Shown: one piece after another, positions 1-8,168 of the stretch
Numbering within the stretch: the stretch's first letter is position 1
How the letters are laid out: each line of letters opens with the position of its first letter
Source of the DNA: Methanoculleus formosensis
Lineage (GTDB): Archaea > Halobacteriota > Methanomicrobia > Methanomicrobiales > Methanoculleaceae
DNA: 64,000 nucleotides
Direction: 5' to 3'
Assembly (NCBI RefSeq): GCF_025384765.1
Contig: NZ_VHLL01000001.1
Coordinates: forward strand, 434,001 to 498,000
Notes under the pieces: model-generated
The model's database searches: none
Told to the model about the DNA's origin: nothing
The model's input: the letters and a program-made list of their open reading frames with translations, nothing else
Position numbers and translations under genes: made by a program

Positions 1-1224
1 CAATCGGAGGGCGAGGCGCTCGTCCCCATTCTGAACGCCCTCGCCTTCGATGCCATGACCGCCCACTGGGAGTTCGCTTACGGCCCGGAGCAGTTCAAGA
101 GCGTGGCGGGGAGGCTCGACTACCCCGTCCTCGCCGACAACTGCTACGACGACGTGACCGGCGATCTGGTCTTTCCCCCGCATACCGTCTGCGAGACCGA
201 CGACCTCATGGTGGGCGTCATCGGCATCGCCGCCACGATCGTCGACAAGGTGATGCCGGAATCGTTCTCGAAGGGGATCCGTTTCTCTCTCGGGAACGCC
301 GAACTCCCCGGTCACATCACCCATCTCCGCGAAGAGGAGGGGGTGGATCTCGTCGTGGTGATCTCGCACCTCGGGTTTCCGCAGGAGGTGAGACTCGCCC
401 GCGAGACGGACGGGATCGACGTCCTCCTCTCGGGGCACACCCACAACCGCCTCTTCGAGCCGGTGGTCGTGAACGAGACCATCATCATCCAGTCGGGCTG
501 CCACGGTTCCTTCCTCGGGAGGCTCGGTCTCACGGTCGAGAACCGGCGGGTGAAGGGGTTCGACCACGACCTGATCGTCGTCGGCGAGGAGGTCCGGCCT
601 CACCCGGAGGTCGAGGAGATGGTCGAGGTGGTCATGGAACCCCACCGGGAGTACCTCTCCCGGGTTGTCGGGGAGACCAGGACGGGTCTTAACCGGAACA
701 CCGTCCTCGAGGCCACGATGGACAACTTCCTCCTGCAGGCGCTCATCGACGTCACGGGCGCAGAGATGGCCTTCTCGAACGGGTGGCGCTACGGCGCCCC
801 GGTGCCTCCGGGGCCGGTGACGCAAAACGATCTCTGGAACATCATCCCGGTCAACCCTCCGGTCTCGACGGTCGAGATCATCGGCCGGGAGCTCAGGGCG
901 ATGATGGAGGAGAACATGGAACGGACGTTCTCGCGCGATCCCTACCAGCAGATGGGCGGCTACGTGAAGCGGTGCATGGGGGTCAACCTCTACTGCAGGG
1001 TAGAGAACCCGGCAGGATACCGGATCCAGGAGTTCTTCGTCGGTGGACGGCGACTCGACCCGGACGCCGTCTACCGCGCGGCGTTCGTCACCGGCCAGGG
1101 CGTGCCGCCGAAGTACGGGCGGAACCGGGAGAACCTGGACCTCCCGGCGATCGAGGCGCTCGAACGCTACCTCTCAAAAGGGCCGGTCAGCGCCGAACTC
1201 CGCGGGAGCGTGACGGCGATATGA
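1..1224 (+). CDS. Metallophosphatase / 5'-nucleotidase family protein, 5' end cut by window
   Basis: The reading frame is open from base 1, so the N-terminus lies outside the window; 407 codons are visible. The protein has the two-domain UshA-like layout: a calcineurin-type metallophosphatase domain, then a C-terminal nucleotide-binding domain (roughly codons 220-400). The metal motif SGHTHN is at codons 144-149 and the ISHLG block at about 121-125. Where most family members have GNHEF, this one reads AHWEF (codons 20-24), so the asparagine-histidine pair is changed. The substrate is probably a nucleotide or other phosphomonoester/diester, but it is not fixed by sequence. The gene overlaps the next one by four bases (ATGA), so the two are likely co-translated. 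An export signal cannot be judged because the start is missing. Confidence 0.85.
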   Translation, partial: QSEGEALVPILNALAFDAMTAHWEFAYGPEQFKSVAGRLDYPVLADNCYDDVTGDLVFPPHTVCETDDLMVGVIGIAATIVDKVMPESFSKGIRFSLGNAELPGHITHLREEEGVDLVVVISHLGFPQEVRLARETDGIDVLLSGHTHNRLFEPVVVNETIIIQSGCHGSFLGRLGLTVENRRVKGFDHDLIVVGEEVRPHPEVEEMVEVVMEPHREYLSRVVGETRTGLNRNTVLEATMDNFLLQALIDVTGAEMAFSNGWRYGAPVPPGPVTQNDLWNIIPVNPPVSTVEIIGRELRAMMEENMERTFSRDPYQQMGGYVKRCMGVNLYCRVENPAGYRIQEFFVGGRRLDPDAVYRAAFVTGQGVPPKYGRNRENLDLPAIEALERYLSKGPVSAELRGSVTAI

Positions 1225-1556
1225 CGCCGCCGAAGGTCGTCGTCCACCTGGACGAGCGCGAGAAGGTGCCTCTCGTCTTAAAGAACGTGAAGAACCTCAT
1301 CGACGAACTCGAAGGCGTCGAGGTCGAGGTGGTCGCCCATGCCAGCGGGGTGGAGGGGCTCCGCACCGTCACCTCTCACGCGGCGCTCGTGGAAGAGCTC
1401 GCGGAACGGGGGGTCCGGCTCATCGTCTGCGAGAACACTCTCCGCTCCCGGGGCATCCCGCGCGGTGATTTTCCCGGGTATATCGGGACCGTCCCGTCCG
1501 CGATCGTGGAACTGGTTGTCAGGCAGGCCGAAGGCTGGTGTTATCTGAGGCCGTGA
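1221..1556 (+). CDS. DsrE-family protein
   Basis: A 111-residue protein with the DsrE/DsrF-like fold pattern: a VVVHLDE first strand, a helix (VLKNVKNLIDEL), a second strand (VEVEVVAHASGV) and a VRLIVCENTL strand carrying a cysteine at about residue 73. DsrE relatives act in sulfur relay or as small oligomeric proteins of unknown role. The ATG overlaps the stop of the upstream nucleotidase (ATGA), which suggests one transcript. The start is well fixed because the frame has no better ATG upstream. The specific function is unknown. Confidence 0.75.
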   Translation: MTPPKVVVHLDEREKVPLVLKNVKNLIDELEGVEVEVVAHASGVEGLRTVTSHAALVEELAERGVRLIVCENTLRSRGIPRGDFPGYIGTVPSAIVELVVRQAEGWCYLRP

Positions 1557-1565
1557 AAAAGAGTA

Positions 1566-1943
1566 TTATACGAGCAGGACGGCGTTTACGACACCGTCCT
1601 GGCTCGGTCTGCTGACGATCCGCGCGTTCCCCATCTCGGTCTTGATGACGGCGCCCTTCGTGAGAAGTTTCCGCCGGACGTAGTTCGGGTTGGCGCTGTT
1701 TGCCTCGACCGCCTCGATCTTCGCCTTTTTGGTCTCGCCGGTTGCGGGGTTCGAGACCGTCGCGTACTCCACCCGGAGTGCCCGGACCTTCTGGTTGCCG
1801 CCGAAGGTGCGGACGATTCTCCTGCGATCTTCACCGATATGCGTCTCTGCCGGAGCTCTTCCGATCTCCGTTCTCTTCTTGCCCTGGGAGGTGTGGTAGC
1901 GTCCGCCCGATGGCTTCCGTACTGATCTTCCTTGCCACTGCAT
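1566..1943 (-). CDS. rps8e: 30S ribosomal protein S8e
   Basis: A small-subunit ribosomal protein found in archaea and eukaryotes only. At 125 residues the length is normal for archaeal S8e. The N-terminus MQWQGRSVRKPSGGR is the family signature, followed by basic segments and a C-terminal block (NPNYVRRKLLTKGAVI) that is strongly conserved. The frame stays open 17 codons further upstream, but family alignment and a GGTGGT stretch just before the ATG favour the start given. An A/T-rich stretch near 2005-2040 could hold its promoter. Confidence 0.95.
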   Translation of the reverse strand: MQWQGRSVRKPSGGRYHTSQGKKRTEIGRAPAETHIGEDRRRIVRTFGGNQKVRALRVEYATVSNPATGETKKAKIEAVEANSANPNYVRRKLLTKGAVIKTEMGNARIVSRPSQDGVVNAVLLV

Positions 1944-2047
1944 GTGACCACCGATATACTCTGCTGAGGACGCAGTCCCCTCAGGGGGTAGCAATCTCTC
2001 GTTAAAGTGCTATAACTATTCGATACCGGGATATTTAACTCTGCTGA

Positions 2048-2695
2048 TCACGCGAGGATAGCGTCCAGCAGCGCCTCAAGCCCTTCCCCGGTCTTCATGT
2101 TCGTCCGGAAGATCTTCATCTCCGGGTTATAGCGGCGCATATCTGCCTCCATCCGGTCGAGGTCGGAGCCGATGAAGGGGGCGAGGTCGACCTTGTTGAT
2201 GACGCCGATGTTGCTGCTCCGAAACATCATCGGGTGCTTGTTCACCACGTCGTCGCCTTCCGTCGAGCTGATGACGACGATCCTCTTCTCGGCGCCCAGC
2301 CGGAAGTCGGTCGGACAGACCATGTTGCCGACGTTCTCGATGAAGAGGACGTCGATCTCGTCGAGCGGGAGGTGGTCGATGGCGTGCTCGACGAGGTGGG
2401 CGTCGAGGTGACACTCCTTCCCGGTGTTCGCGTTGTAGGCCGGGACGTCGAGGGCGACGATCCGCTTGAAGTCATCGTCGCCGTAGACGTCCCCGGCGAT
2501 GGCGCCGGCGCGGAGACCCCGTTTCCGGATAAGCGGCACGAGCCGCTCGATCGTGGCGGTCTTCCCCGACCCGATGGCGCCGAGGAGATCGAACGCCCGG
2601 ATGCCGTGGTCCTTGAGGTGGGCCGCGTTGGCGTCTGCCAGGCGGTTGTTGACGTCGTAGATGTCCTTCTCCACGTGGACGTCGATATGATGCAT
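2048..2695 (-). CDS. hypB: Hydrogenase nickel incorporation GTPase HypB
   Basis: This SIMIBI-class GTPase delivers nickel, together with HypA, to [NiFe]-hydrogenase precursors in the cytoplasm. The P-loop GAIGSGKT is at about residues 36-43. GKECHLDAHLV (about 93-103) carries the Cys/His residues that bind metal at the dimer interface. ENVGNMVCP is the switch/second Cys block and NKVDLAP the guanine-specificity motif. Length 215 matches archaeal HypB. I chose MHHIDV over an ATG six codons upstream because archaeal HypB proteins begin this way; that upstream ATG (2713) stays possible. No hypA is adjacent. It is divergent from srp19. Confidence 0.93.
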   Translation of the reverse strand: MHHIDVHVEKDIYDVNNRLADANAAHLKDHGIRAFDLLGAIGSGKTATIERLVPLIRKRGLRAGAIAGDVYGDDDFKRIVALDVPAYNANTGKECHLDAHLVEHAIDHLPLDEIDVLFIENVGNMVCPTDFRLGAEKRIVVISSTEGDDVVNKHPMMFRSSNIGVINKVDLAPFIGSDLDRMEADMRRYNPEMKIFRTNMKTGEGLEALLDAILA

Positions 2696-2713
2696 GGTAT
2701 ATACTGTGATCAT

Positions 2714-2749
2714 GATCTGTTTATAGGTTAACCACCCAAACCTACAACA
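2714..2749. promoter_or_regulatory. Divergent promoter region of hypB and srp19
   Basis: This short A/T-rich spacer separates divergent genes. A TTTATAG box at 2719-2725 sits about 26 bases before the ATG at 2750, the spacing expected for an archaeal leaderless transcript of srp19. No clear Shine-Dalgarno sequence precedes either start. This is inferred from spacing alone. Confidence 0.45.
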
Positions 2750-3022
2750 ATGAGCGCTGAGCGCATCCTGTACCCCTGTTACTTCGACGCCACCCTCAAG
2801 CGGCGGGAAGGGCGTCGCGTTGCTAAAAACTTCGGCGTGAAGTCCCCGGAACTCCCCGCCATCGAGGCAGTGCTCCGGAAGATGAAGGTCACCCACCGCC
2901 TGGAAGAGCATCACCACCCCGCCCGGTGGGCAGAGCGCGAAGGCCGGATCGTGGCGGAATGGGAGGGGAGCAAGGAAGACCTTATCCGGAAGGTCGCGAG
3001 CGGTCTTGTCGGCCGGAAGTGA
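2750..3022 (+). CDS. srp19: Signal recognition particle 19 kDa protein
   Basis: SRP19 binds helices 6 and 8 of archaeal 7S RNA and primes assembly of SRP54. The protein is 90 residues, the usual archaeal size. The N-terminal block ILYPCYFDATLKRREGRRV is the family signature, and the central PELPAIEAVLRKM and C-terminal RIVAEWEGSK-like segments match the expected order. It is probably leaderless (TATA-like box about 26 bases upstream). The PHP phosphoesterase starts five bases after its stop. Confidence 0.95.
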   Translation: MSAERILYPCYFDATLKRREGRRVAKNFGVKSPELPAIEAVLRKMKVTHRLEEHHHPARWAEREGRIVAEWEGSKEDLIRKVASGLVGRK

Positions 3023-3026
3023 TCGC

Positions 3027-3671
3027 ATGTACGACCTGCACACCCATACCCTCCTCTCCGACGGCGAACTCCTCCCGACCGAGCTGGTTCGCCGGGCCGC
3101 CGTGCTCGGCTACGAGACGCTTGCGATCACCGACCACGCGGACGCCTCGAACCTCCGGCACCTGGTTGAAGCGGGGGAGAGTCTCAGGGAGTCGGCGCGG
3201 TGCTACGGGTTGACCCTGCTCGTCGGGGTGGAACTCACCCACGTCCCGCCGTCCCAGATCCCGGCCTTTGCGCGCGACGCAAAGAGGTTCGGCGCCGACG
3301 TCGTCGTGGTCCACGGCGAGACGACGATGGAGCCGGTCGCCCCGGGAACCAACCGCGCTGCCTGCGCATGTGAATACGTGGACGTACTCGGCCATCCCGG
3401 ACTCATTGCGGCCGAGGACGCGCGCGCGGCCGCGGAGCACGGAGTGGCGCTCGAGATCACCTCGCGCGGGGGGCATAACCGCACCAACGGCCACGTGGTC
3501 CGGGTGGCGCGGGAGGCCGGGTGCCGGCTCGTGGTCGATTCCGATACGCACGCTCCGTCCGATCTGATGTCAGCGGAGGCACGGCGGGCGGTCGCGCTCG
3601 GCGCCGGGCTGACGGAGACGGAATCCCGGGAGGTTCTCTCCCTGGATATAAAACGGCTTCTTCAGAAGTGA
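3027..3671 (+). CDS. PHP domain phosphoesterase
   Basis: A 214-residue member of the PHP (histidinol-phosphatase-like) metal-dependent hydrolases. HTHTLLSDG (residues 5-13) gives the first metal ligands. ITDHAD, VELTH, VVHGE, LGHPG and DSDTHAPSD supply the remaining conserved His/Asp/Glu positions, so the trinuclear site looks complete. The frame extends seven codons upstream inside srp19, but the ATG of MYDLHTH fits the family. It follows srp19 by five bases. The substrate is unknown; archaeal relatives are often annotated histidinol phosphatase without proof. Confidence 0.85.
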   Translation: MYDLHTHTLLSDGELLPTELVRRAAVLGYETLAITDHADASNLRHLVEAGESLRESARCYGLTLLVGVELTHVPPSQIPAFARDAKRFGADVVVVHGETTMEPVAPGTNRAACACEYVDVLGHPGLIAAEDARAAAEHGVALEITSRGGHNRTNGHVVRVAREAGCRLVVDSDTHAPSDLMSAEARRAVALGAGLTETESREVLSLDIKRLLQK

Positions 3672-3697
3672 GATATTGTATTTATATTTTAGCAAAA

Positions 3698-3730
3698 GGT
3701 TTTTATACCTGCCCGGTCAATATATATATG
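3698..3730 (+). promoter_or_regulatory. Candidate promoter of gar1-tfb
   Basis: The 80-base spacer after the PHP gene is strongly A/T-rich compared with its surroundings. It holds two TATA-like stretches: TTTTTATA at 3700-3707 and an alternating AT run at about 3720-3728. The second lies about 26 bases before the GTG of gar1, so either a short-leader or a leaderless transcript is possible. Confidence 0.4.
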
Positions 3731-3752
3731 TTACTCAATACGCCCGGGTATA

Positions 3753-3998
3753 GTGTCCCCTAGAGGTTGCAGTTTGCGGTTAATCGGTCGTTCTGTAAGT
3801 ATTTGCGGCAATCGCTTGTTAATCTTGCGATGTGATGCTGCACAGTTGCCCCGCCTCTACGGTGAGGCCGTGGATCGCCGGTTGAAACCCATTGGGAAGG
3901 TAGTCGATATATTTGGGAATATATCATCGCCGTATGCCACAGTCCTCTGCTATAATGGCTGCTCCGTGCAGGTTGGCGAGAAGATCTTTGCGAGATAG
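3753..3998 (+). CDS. gar1: H/ACA ribonucleoprotein core protein Gar1
   Basis: Gar1 is part of the H/ACA snoRNP (with Cbf5, Nop10 and L7Ae) that makes pseudouridine in rRNA. The 81-residue frame has the Gar1 beta-barrel pattern: a short N-terminal strand pair (LRLIGRSVSICGN), then LYGEAVDRRLKPIGKVVDIF, the SSPYATV loop and a final VGEKIFAR strand. The start is a GTG; an in-frame TTG at 3774 is an alternative. It ends 11 bases before tfb, with the AGGTG that probably serves tfb overlapping its stop region. The small size and non-ATG start make it easy to miss. Confidence 0.85.
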   Translation: MSPRGCSLRLIGRSVSICGNRLLILRCDAAQLPRLYGEAVDRRLKPIGKVVDIFGNISSPYATVLCYNGCSVQVGEKIFAR

Positions 3999-4009
3999 GT
4001 GTATAATCG

Positions 4010-5023
4010 ATGGCTGAAGTAGAAAAACTGAAACAGCTGCAGTTGCAGCGCGAGGCCCTGAAGAAGAGGGGAGAACAGAAGGTCAAGGAGACGGAGAAGA
4101 AGCGTACCGAGGAGAGCGTTCAGTCCGTCTGCCCCGAGTGCGGCAGCCGCCAGCTCGTCCACGACTACGAGCGTGCCGAGCTGGTATGCCAGAACTGCGG
4201 TCTCGTCCTCGACGAGGAGTTCATCGACCGCGGCCCCGAGTGGCGTGCATTCGACCACGACCAGCGCATGAAGCGCTCCCGTGTCGGCGCACCGATGACG
4301 TTCACGATCCACGACAAGGGTCTCTCGACGATGATCGACTGGCGGAACCGTGACTCCTACGGCCGCGCGATCTCGAGCAAGAACCGCGCCCAGCTCTACC
4401 GGCTCCGGAAGTGGCAGCGGCGTATCCGCGTCTCGAACGCGACCGAGCGGAACCTGGCGTTCGCGCTCTCGGAACTGGACCGGATGGCCTCCGCGCTCGG
4501 TCTGCCCCGGAACGTGCGCGAGACCGCCGCGGTCGTCTACCGCGACGCGGTGGACAAGAACCTGATCCGCGGCCGGAGTATCGAGGGGGTTGCCGCGGCC
4601 GCGCTGTATGCGGCGTGCCGGCAGTGCAGTGTCCCCCGGACGCTCGACGAGATCGCCGAGGTGTCCCGTGTATCCCGTAAGGAGATCGGCCGCACCTACC
4701 GCTTCATCTCGCGCGAGCTCGGGTTAAAGCTCCTGCCGACGTCCCCGATCGACTACGTACCGCGCTTCTGCTCGGGCCTGAACCTGAAGGGTGAGGTCCA
4801 GAGCCGGGCGGTCGAGATCCTCCGGCAGGCCGGAGAACGCGAACTTACGAGCGGAAGAGGCCCGACGGGCGTCGCTGCGGCCGCCATTTACATCTCGTCG
4901 ATCCTCGGCGGAGAGCGGCGCACCCAGCGCGAAGTCGCCGAGGTTGCGGGCGTGACCGAGGTCACGATCAGGAACAGATATAAGGAACTGGCAGAAAAAT
5001 TAGATATCGAGATCATACTCTGA
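4010..5023 (+). CDS. tfb: Transcription initiation factor IIB
   Basis: TFB bridges TBP-promoter DNA and RNA polymerase in archaeal initiation. A lysine/glutamate-rich N-terminal extension (residues 1-36) precedes the zinc ribbon with CPECG at 41-45 and CQNCG at about 60-64. The B-reader/linker follows ([11 protein letters not shown]), then two cyclin-like repeats (roughly 140-230 and 240-330) with the second repeat's recognition helix near the C-terminus ([12 protein letters not shown]). The 337-residue length is normal. It lies 11 bases after gar1 and is probably co-transcribed with it. Confidence 0.97.
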   Translation: MAEVEKLKQLQLQREALKKRGEQKVKETEKKRTEESVQSVCPECGSRQLVHDYERAELVCQNCGLVLDEEFIDRGPEWRAFDHDQRMKRSRVGAPMTFTIHDKGLSTMIDWRNRDSYGRAISSKNRAQLYRLRKWQRRIRVSNATERNLAFALSELDRMASALGLPRNVRETAAVVYRDAVDKNLIRGRSIEGVAAAALYAACRQCSVPRTLDEIAEVSRVSRKEIGRTYRFISRELGLKLLPTSPIDYVPRFCSGLNLKGEVQSRAVEILRQAGERELTSGRGPTGVAAAAIYISSILGGERRTQREVAEVAGVTEVTIRNRYKELAEKLDIEIIL

Positions 5024-5045
5024 TCTCATATCATTTCACACCCTT

Positions 5046-5117
5046 GGGCTCGTAGATCAGGGGTAGATCGCTACGTTCGCAACGTAGAAGCCGCGGGTTC
5101 AAATCCCGCCGAGTCCA
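5046..5117 (+). tRNA. tRNA-Ala (anticodon CGC)
   Basis: A complete cloverleaf can be folded. The acceptor stem GGGCTCG pairs with CGAGTCC (one G-U), followed by discriminator A. The D-stem is GATC/GATC and the anticodon stem CTACG/CGTAG with loop TTCGCAA, so the anticodon is CGC. The T-arm is GCGGG-TTCAAAT-CCCGC. CCA is not encoded and no intron is seen. A T-rich stretch follows directly (TTCTTCTGTTTTG) and may terminate transcription. Confidence 0.97.
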
Positions 5118-5248
5118 TTCTTCTGTTTTGTGACTTCACGTTTGTACGGTAATCTCTCCGTTTCGAGGCGGTAGGAGGTCGCCGGGGGTTTGAATGGGGC
5201 GCAGTTTCTTCGATTGGATAAAGAGGGGTGGGTTCGGCTCCCGCCGGC

Positions 5249-6427
5249 TCACCGCCGCCGGAGACGGCTTGCAGCGCCCGCGGCAGCAACGGCGAGGAGC
5301 CCGATAAGCACACCAGCCCCTCCGGCCTCGGTCGGCTCCGTCGCGGCGGTTCCCGTCTCTTCCTCCGCGGCCGTCACCGGCTCGTCGGCCGTCCGAAAGA
5401 TGAAGGCCCGCTCACCCGCGCCCGCTGCGAGGTAGTCTCCTTTCTCCGAGAGGGCGACCGCACTGACGGGGGCGCCGGCGTCAAACGTCCAGCGGGGGTT
5501 GCCGTTGTTGTTCCAGAGGTGCACGATCCCGCCTGCGTTCCCGGCCGCGACCGCCTCGCCCCGCCGGGAGACGTCCACGGCAAGGACGGTGCTTCCCGTC
5601 CGGTTCGTCCAGAGGGGGGCGTCGTTCGGCCGGTAGCACTCCACGTCGCCGCCCTCCTTGCCGATGACCACGAACCGCCCGTCACCGGAAAGAGCGAGCG
5701 CGAGGATCGGCGCTCCGGTGGGGAGCGCCCAGGGGAGCCCGCCGGCCCGGCCGTAGACCTGGAGGGCACGATCCTGCCCTCCGGCGGCGACGACCGACCC
5801 GTCACGGGAGGCATCGACCGCGGTGACGGCCCCCCGGGCGAGCCCCTCCCAGATCAGGTTTCCCGCCCGGTTCATGAAGAGGATAGCCCCGTTGCTGCTC
5901 CCGGCAACGACGAATTTACCGTCGTCGGTGAACGCAACGGACGTGACGTGCGGCGGGGTCTCTCCGGAGCGGGTGCCCGGCTGCACGGCCCGGGTCCACT
6001 CCTCCTTCCCGAGGTTGGTGAAGAGGACGATGCGATCGCCCGCCACCGCGAGCGACCGGCCGTCACCTGCGAGAGCAAGGTCGTGAACGGATCCCGCGAC
6101 GCTCTCCGTCCAGTAGCGGCCGCCGTTGCCGTCGAAGAGGAGCACGTCGCCCCCCACGGTTCCGGCGGCGACGTAGTCCCCGGAACCGGCGACGGCAATC
6201 GCGGTCACCGTACCCGGCGCGCTCACGTTCCATGCGACGGTGCCGTCCCGGTGCAGGCAGGCGATCTCCCCGCCGCCCGTCCCCGCGACCATATACCTCC
6301 CGTCGGCGGTTATCGCAACGTCGTTGACGATGCCTCCCGTCGATACGCCGTGGTAGGTGGCCTCGGCCCCGACCGCCGCCGGAACCAGGGCGACGATCAG
6401 GGCGATGATCAGTGCAGTTCTTTTCAT
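5249..6427 (-). CDS. Exported, membrane-anchored WD40/PQQ-like beta-propeller protein
   Basis: A 392-residue protein with an N-terminal signal peptide (residues 1-21, ending AAVGA). About seven repeats of 40-45 residues follow, each with a pattern such as VAITADGRYMVAGTGGGEIACLHRDG, consistent with a seven-bladed propeller facing the outside. A Thr/Glu-rich linker (about 350-368) leads to a Gly/Ala-rich C-terminal membrane segment ending RLRRR, a typical archaeal surface anchor. No catalytic motif is visible; a binding or scaffolding role is likely. It is convergent with tRNA-Ala and divergent from the C_GCAxxG gene. Confidence 0.8.
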   Translation of the reverse strand: MKRTALIIALIVALVPAAVGAEATYHGVSTGGIVNDVAITADGRYMVAGTGGGEIACLHRDGTVAWNVSAPGTVTAIAVAGSGDYVAAGTVGGDVLLFDGNGGRYWTESVAGSVHDLALAGDGRSLAVAGDRIVLFTNLGKEEWTRAVQPGTRSGETPPHVTSVAFTDDGKFVVAGSSNGAILFMNRAGNLIWEGLARGAVTAVDASRDGSVVAAGGQDRALQVYGRAGGLPWALPTGAPILALALSGDGRFVVIGKEGGDVECYRPNDAPLWTNRTGSTVLAVDVSRRGEAVAAGNAGGIVHLWNNNGNPRWTFDAGAPVSAVALSEKGDYLAAGAGERAFIFRTADEPVTAAEEETGTAATEPTEAGGAGVLIGLLAVAAAGAASRLRRR

Positions 6428-6554
6428 GGTTAGTCCCTGCCCGGGAATGGATTCCCGGAATACGTCTACTTTCTCGGGCGGGTTCTTAAACTATTCCGGC
6501 ACCGGAGAGCACCGCGGAAGCTTGAAGAACCCCGGCGCGCAATCTCCGAATCAT

Positions 6555-7028
6555 ATGGCTAACAGAGCGGACGAAGCGGTCTCCCGCTTCATGCGGGGCT
6601 ACAACTGTGCACAGGCGGTCGGCTCGGTCTTTGCGGACGATGTCGGGGTGCCTGAAGAAGTCATCCTCAGTGCGGTCACCGGGTTCGGTGCCGGGGTGGG
6701 ACGTACCGGGGGCATGTGCGGCGCAGTCTCGGGCGGGGTCATCACCCTCGGGCTCCTGTTCGGGGGTACCGGTCCCGGCGAGAAGGAAGCGAAGGACCTG
6801 ACCTACGACCTCACCCGAAGGTTCGCCACGCGTTTTGTCGAGAAGAACGGCAGCGTCTCCTGCACTGAACTCCTCGGCTGCGATCTCTCGACCGGCGAAG
6901 GGTTTGCCCGGGCGCGCGACGAGAACCTCACCCGGACGCTCTGCCCCTGCTACGTCAAAGATGCGGTCGAGATCCTCGAAGAGGTTCTCGCGTCCGCCAT
7001 CACTTCCAGGCAATCCACCACGCAGTGA
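6555..7028 (+). CDS. C_GCAxxG_C_C family protein
   Basis: A 157-residue protein of the C-GCAxxG-C-C family, also called split-soret cytochrome-like. YNCAQAV (about residues 16-22), GAGVGRTGGMCGAVSGG (about 47-63), the SCTELLGCDL pair and the CPCYV block supply the spaced cysteines. In this family they are thought to bind a metal cluster or act in redox chemistry. The biochemical role is unproven. The last 29 bases overlap the 3' end of the convergent acyltransferase gene. Confidence 0.85.
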   Translation: MANRADEAVSRFMRGYNCAQAVGSVFADDVGVPEEVILSAVTGFGAGVGRTGGMCGAVSGGVITLGLLFGGTGPGEKEAKDLTYDLTRRFATRFVEKNGSVSCTELLGCDLSTGEGFARARDENLTRTLCPCYVKDAVEILEEVLASAITSRQSTTQ

Positions 7029-8100
7029 GGGACTCCGGGAGGAACGGGCGCCTGAGTCTCTGTCGCAGGTCCTCAGCGCCGAGGTTCTTTGCCGCGAGAG
7101 CCCGCTTCTCGACGATGTGCCAGGAGAGGAACGCGAGGGCAAACGTCACGGCAAATGAGAGCCCGAAGAGCGCCGGGAGGAGGAGCGCGTTCGCCGTGAT
7201 CTGGATCAGCGCCTGCTGCACCGGGTAGTGGTAGATGTAGATGCCGTAGGAGAAGTCCCCCGCTCTCCCGAAGGCGCCCAGGTACGGGATCGGGAGGTGC
7301 GCGGCGTAGATGGTGAGGTAGGGGATGGCGATCACCCCGGCGACGGTCAGGTACGGGGTCAGGGCAGACGCGCCGAGGACCAGCAGCAGCGCCCCGGCGA
7401 TGACCGGCCGGTAGGCGATCCGCTCCCGGTGGATATAGAGGTAGGCCCCGATCAGGAAGTAGAGGGTGAACCGGACTTTCGCCATCCGGGGATCGTCGAA
7501 CCAGTACATCCAGGCCAGGGCGTTTACGGCGGCGAGGGCGGGGATGGCCCCCCACCGGTGCAGGAGCCCGGCGGTCCCGAGGAGCGCGACGACCCCGTAC
7601 ATGAAAACCTCGACGGGTATCGTCCAGAGCGACCCGTTGACGTAGGACCACGGGTTGCCCTGGAAGAGACCTATCACCGATCCGTCTTCAAAGTAGGGAG
7701 CGGTAAAGAGTGCTGCCGGAGATAAGAGGGCGGCGAAGTACTCCTCCGGGGGAAGCGACGTCAGCAGCGGGCCGACGACGAAGAGCGTGATGAGGATCGC
7801 GACGACGAGGGCCGGGATAACCCGGAGGAGCCGTTTCCAGGCGAACCGGAGCGCCGATGCGGTCGACTCCCAGCTCATCGTGATCAGGTAGCCGCTGGTG
7901 ACGAGGAGAGCGGCGAGCCCTGCCTGTGCCACGAGCATGATCGGGTCGTTGTTCTCTATCCCGACGTAGCCGAGCCTGAGGGCGTAGGCGTGCGCAAAGA
8001 CGATCAGCGCCGCCGCCGCGAACCGCAGGAAGTCGAAGTTGTTCGAAAACCGGCCTGCACCGCCGGGAGCGTCTCTCCCCTCCGGATACTGTATGGTCAT
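7000..8100 (-). CDS. Acyltransferase 3 (OafA/YrhL-like) membrane protein
   Basis: A multi-pass protein of about 366 residues in the acyltransferase-3 family, whose members O-acetylate surface sugars or lipids. The early block NNFDFLRFAAAALIVFAHAY contains the family's Arg and the catalytic His (FAHAY). About ten hydrophobic segments follow. The frame is open to a GTG at 8130, but a TATA-like element at about 8141-8149 would place the transcript start after that codon, so I use the ATG at 8100. It shares this A/T-rich promoter patch with the divergent YhfC-like gene. Confidence 0.85.
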   Translation of the reverse strand: MTIQYPEGRDAPGGAGRFSNNFDFLRFAAAALIVFAHAYALRLGYVGIENNDPIMLVAQAGLAALLVTSGYLITMSWESTASALRFAWKRLLRVIPALVVAILITLFVVGPLLTSLPPEEYFAALLSPAALFTAPYFEDGSVIGLFQGNPWSYVNGSLWTIPVEVFMYGVVALLGTAGLLHRWGAIPALAAVNALAWMYWFDDPRMAKVRFTLYFLIGAYLYIHRERIAYRPVIAGALLLVLGASALTPYLTVAGVIAIPYLTIYAAHLPIPYLGAFGRAGDFSYGIYIYHYPVQQALIQITANALLLPALFGLSFAVTFALAFLSWHIVEKRALAAKNLGAEDLRQRLRRPFLPESLTAWWIAWK

Positions 8101-8137
8101 GGGAGTCAGGGTAACTGCACAGTTATTCACCGGCGGT

Positions 8138-8150
8138 TATTATATAATCA
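8138..8150. promoter_or_regulatory. Shared divergent TATA-like element
   Basis: TTATTATATAATC is nearly symmetrical and lies between divergent genes. It is about 25 bases before the ATG at 8169 (leaderless spacing). On the other strand its spacing puts the start of a short leader before the ATG at 8100. This is inferred from position only. Confidence 0.4.
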
Positions 8151-8168
8151 GCAGAAGTATTCTCTCCG

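Noticed and set aside
5071-5313. Minus-strand frame beginning with an MDSAGFEPAAS-like peptide
   Set aside because: It is the antisense reading of tRNA-Ala, a well-known artefact of tRNA genes; no support for a protein.
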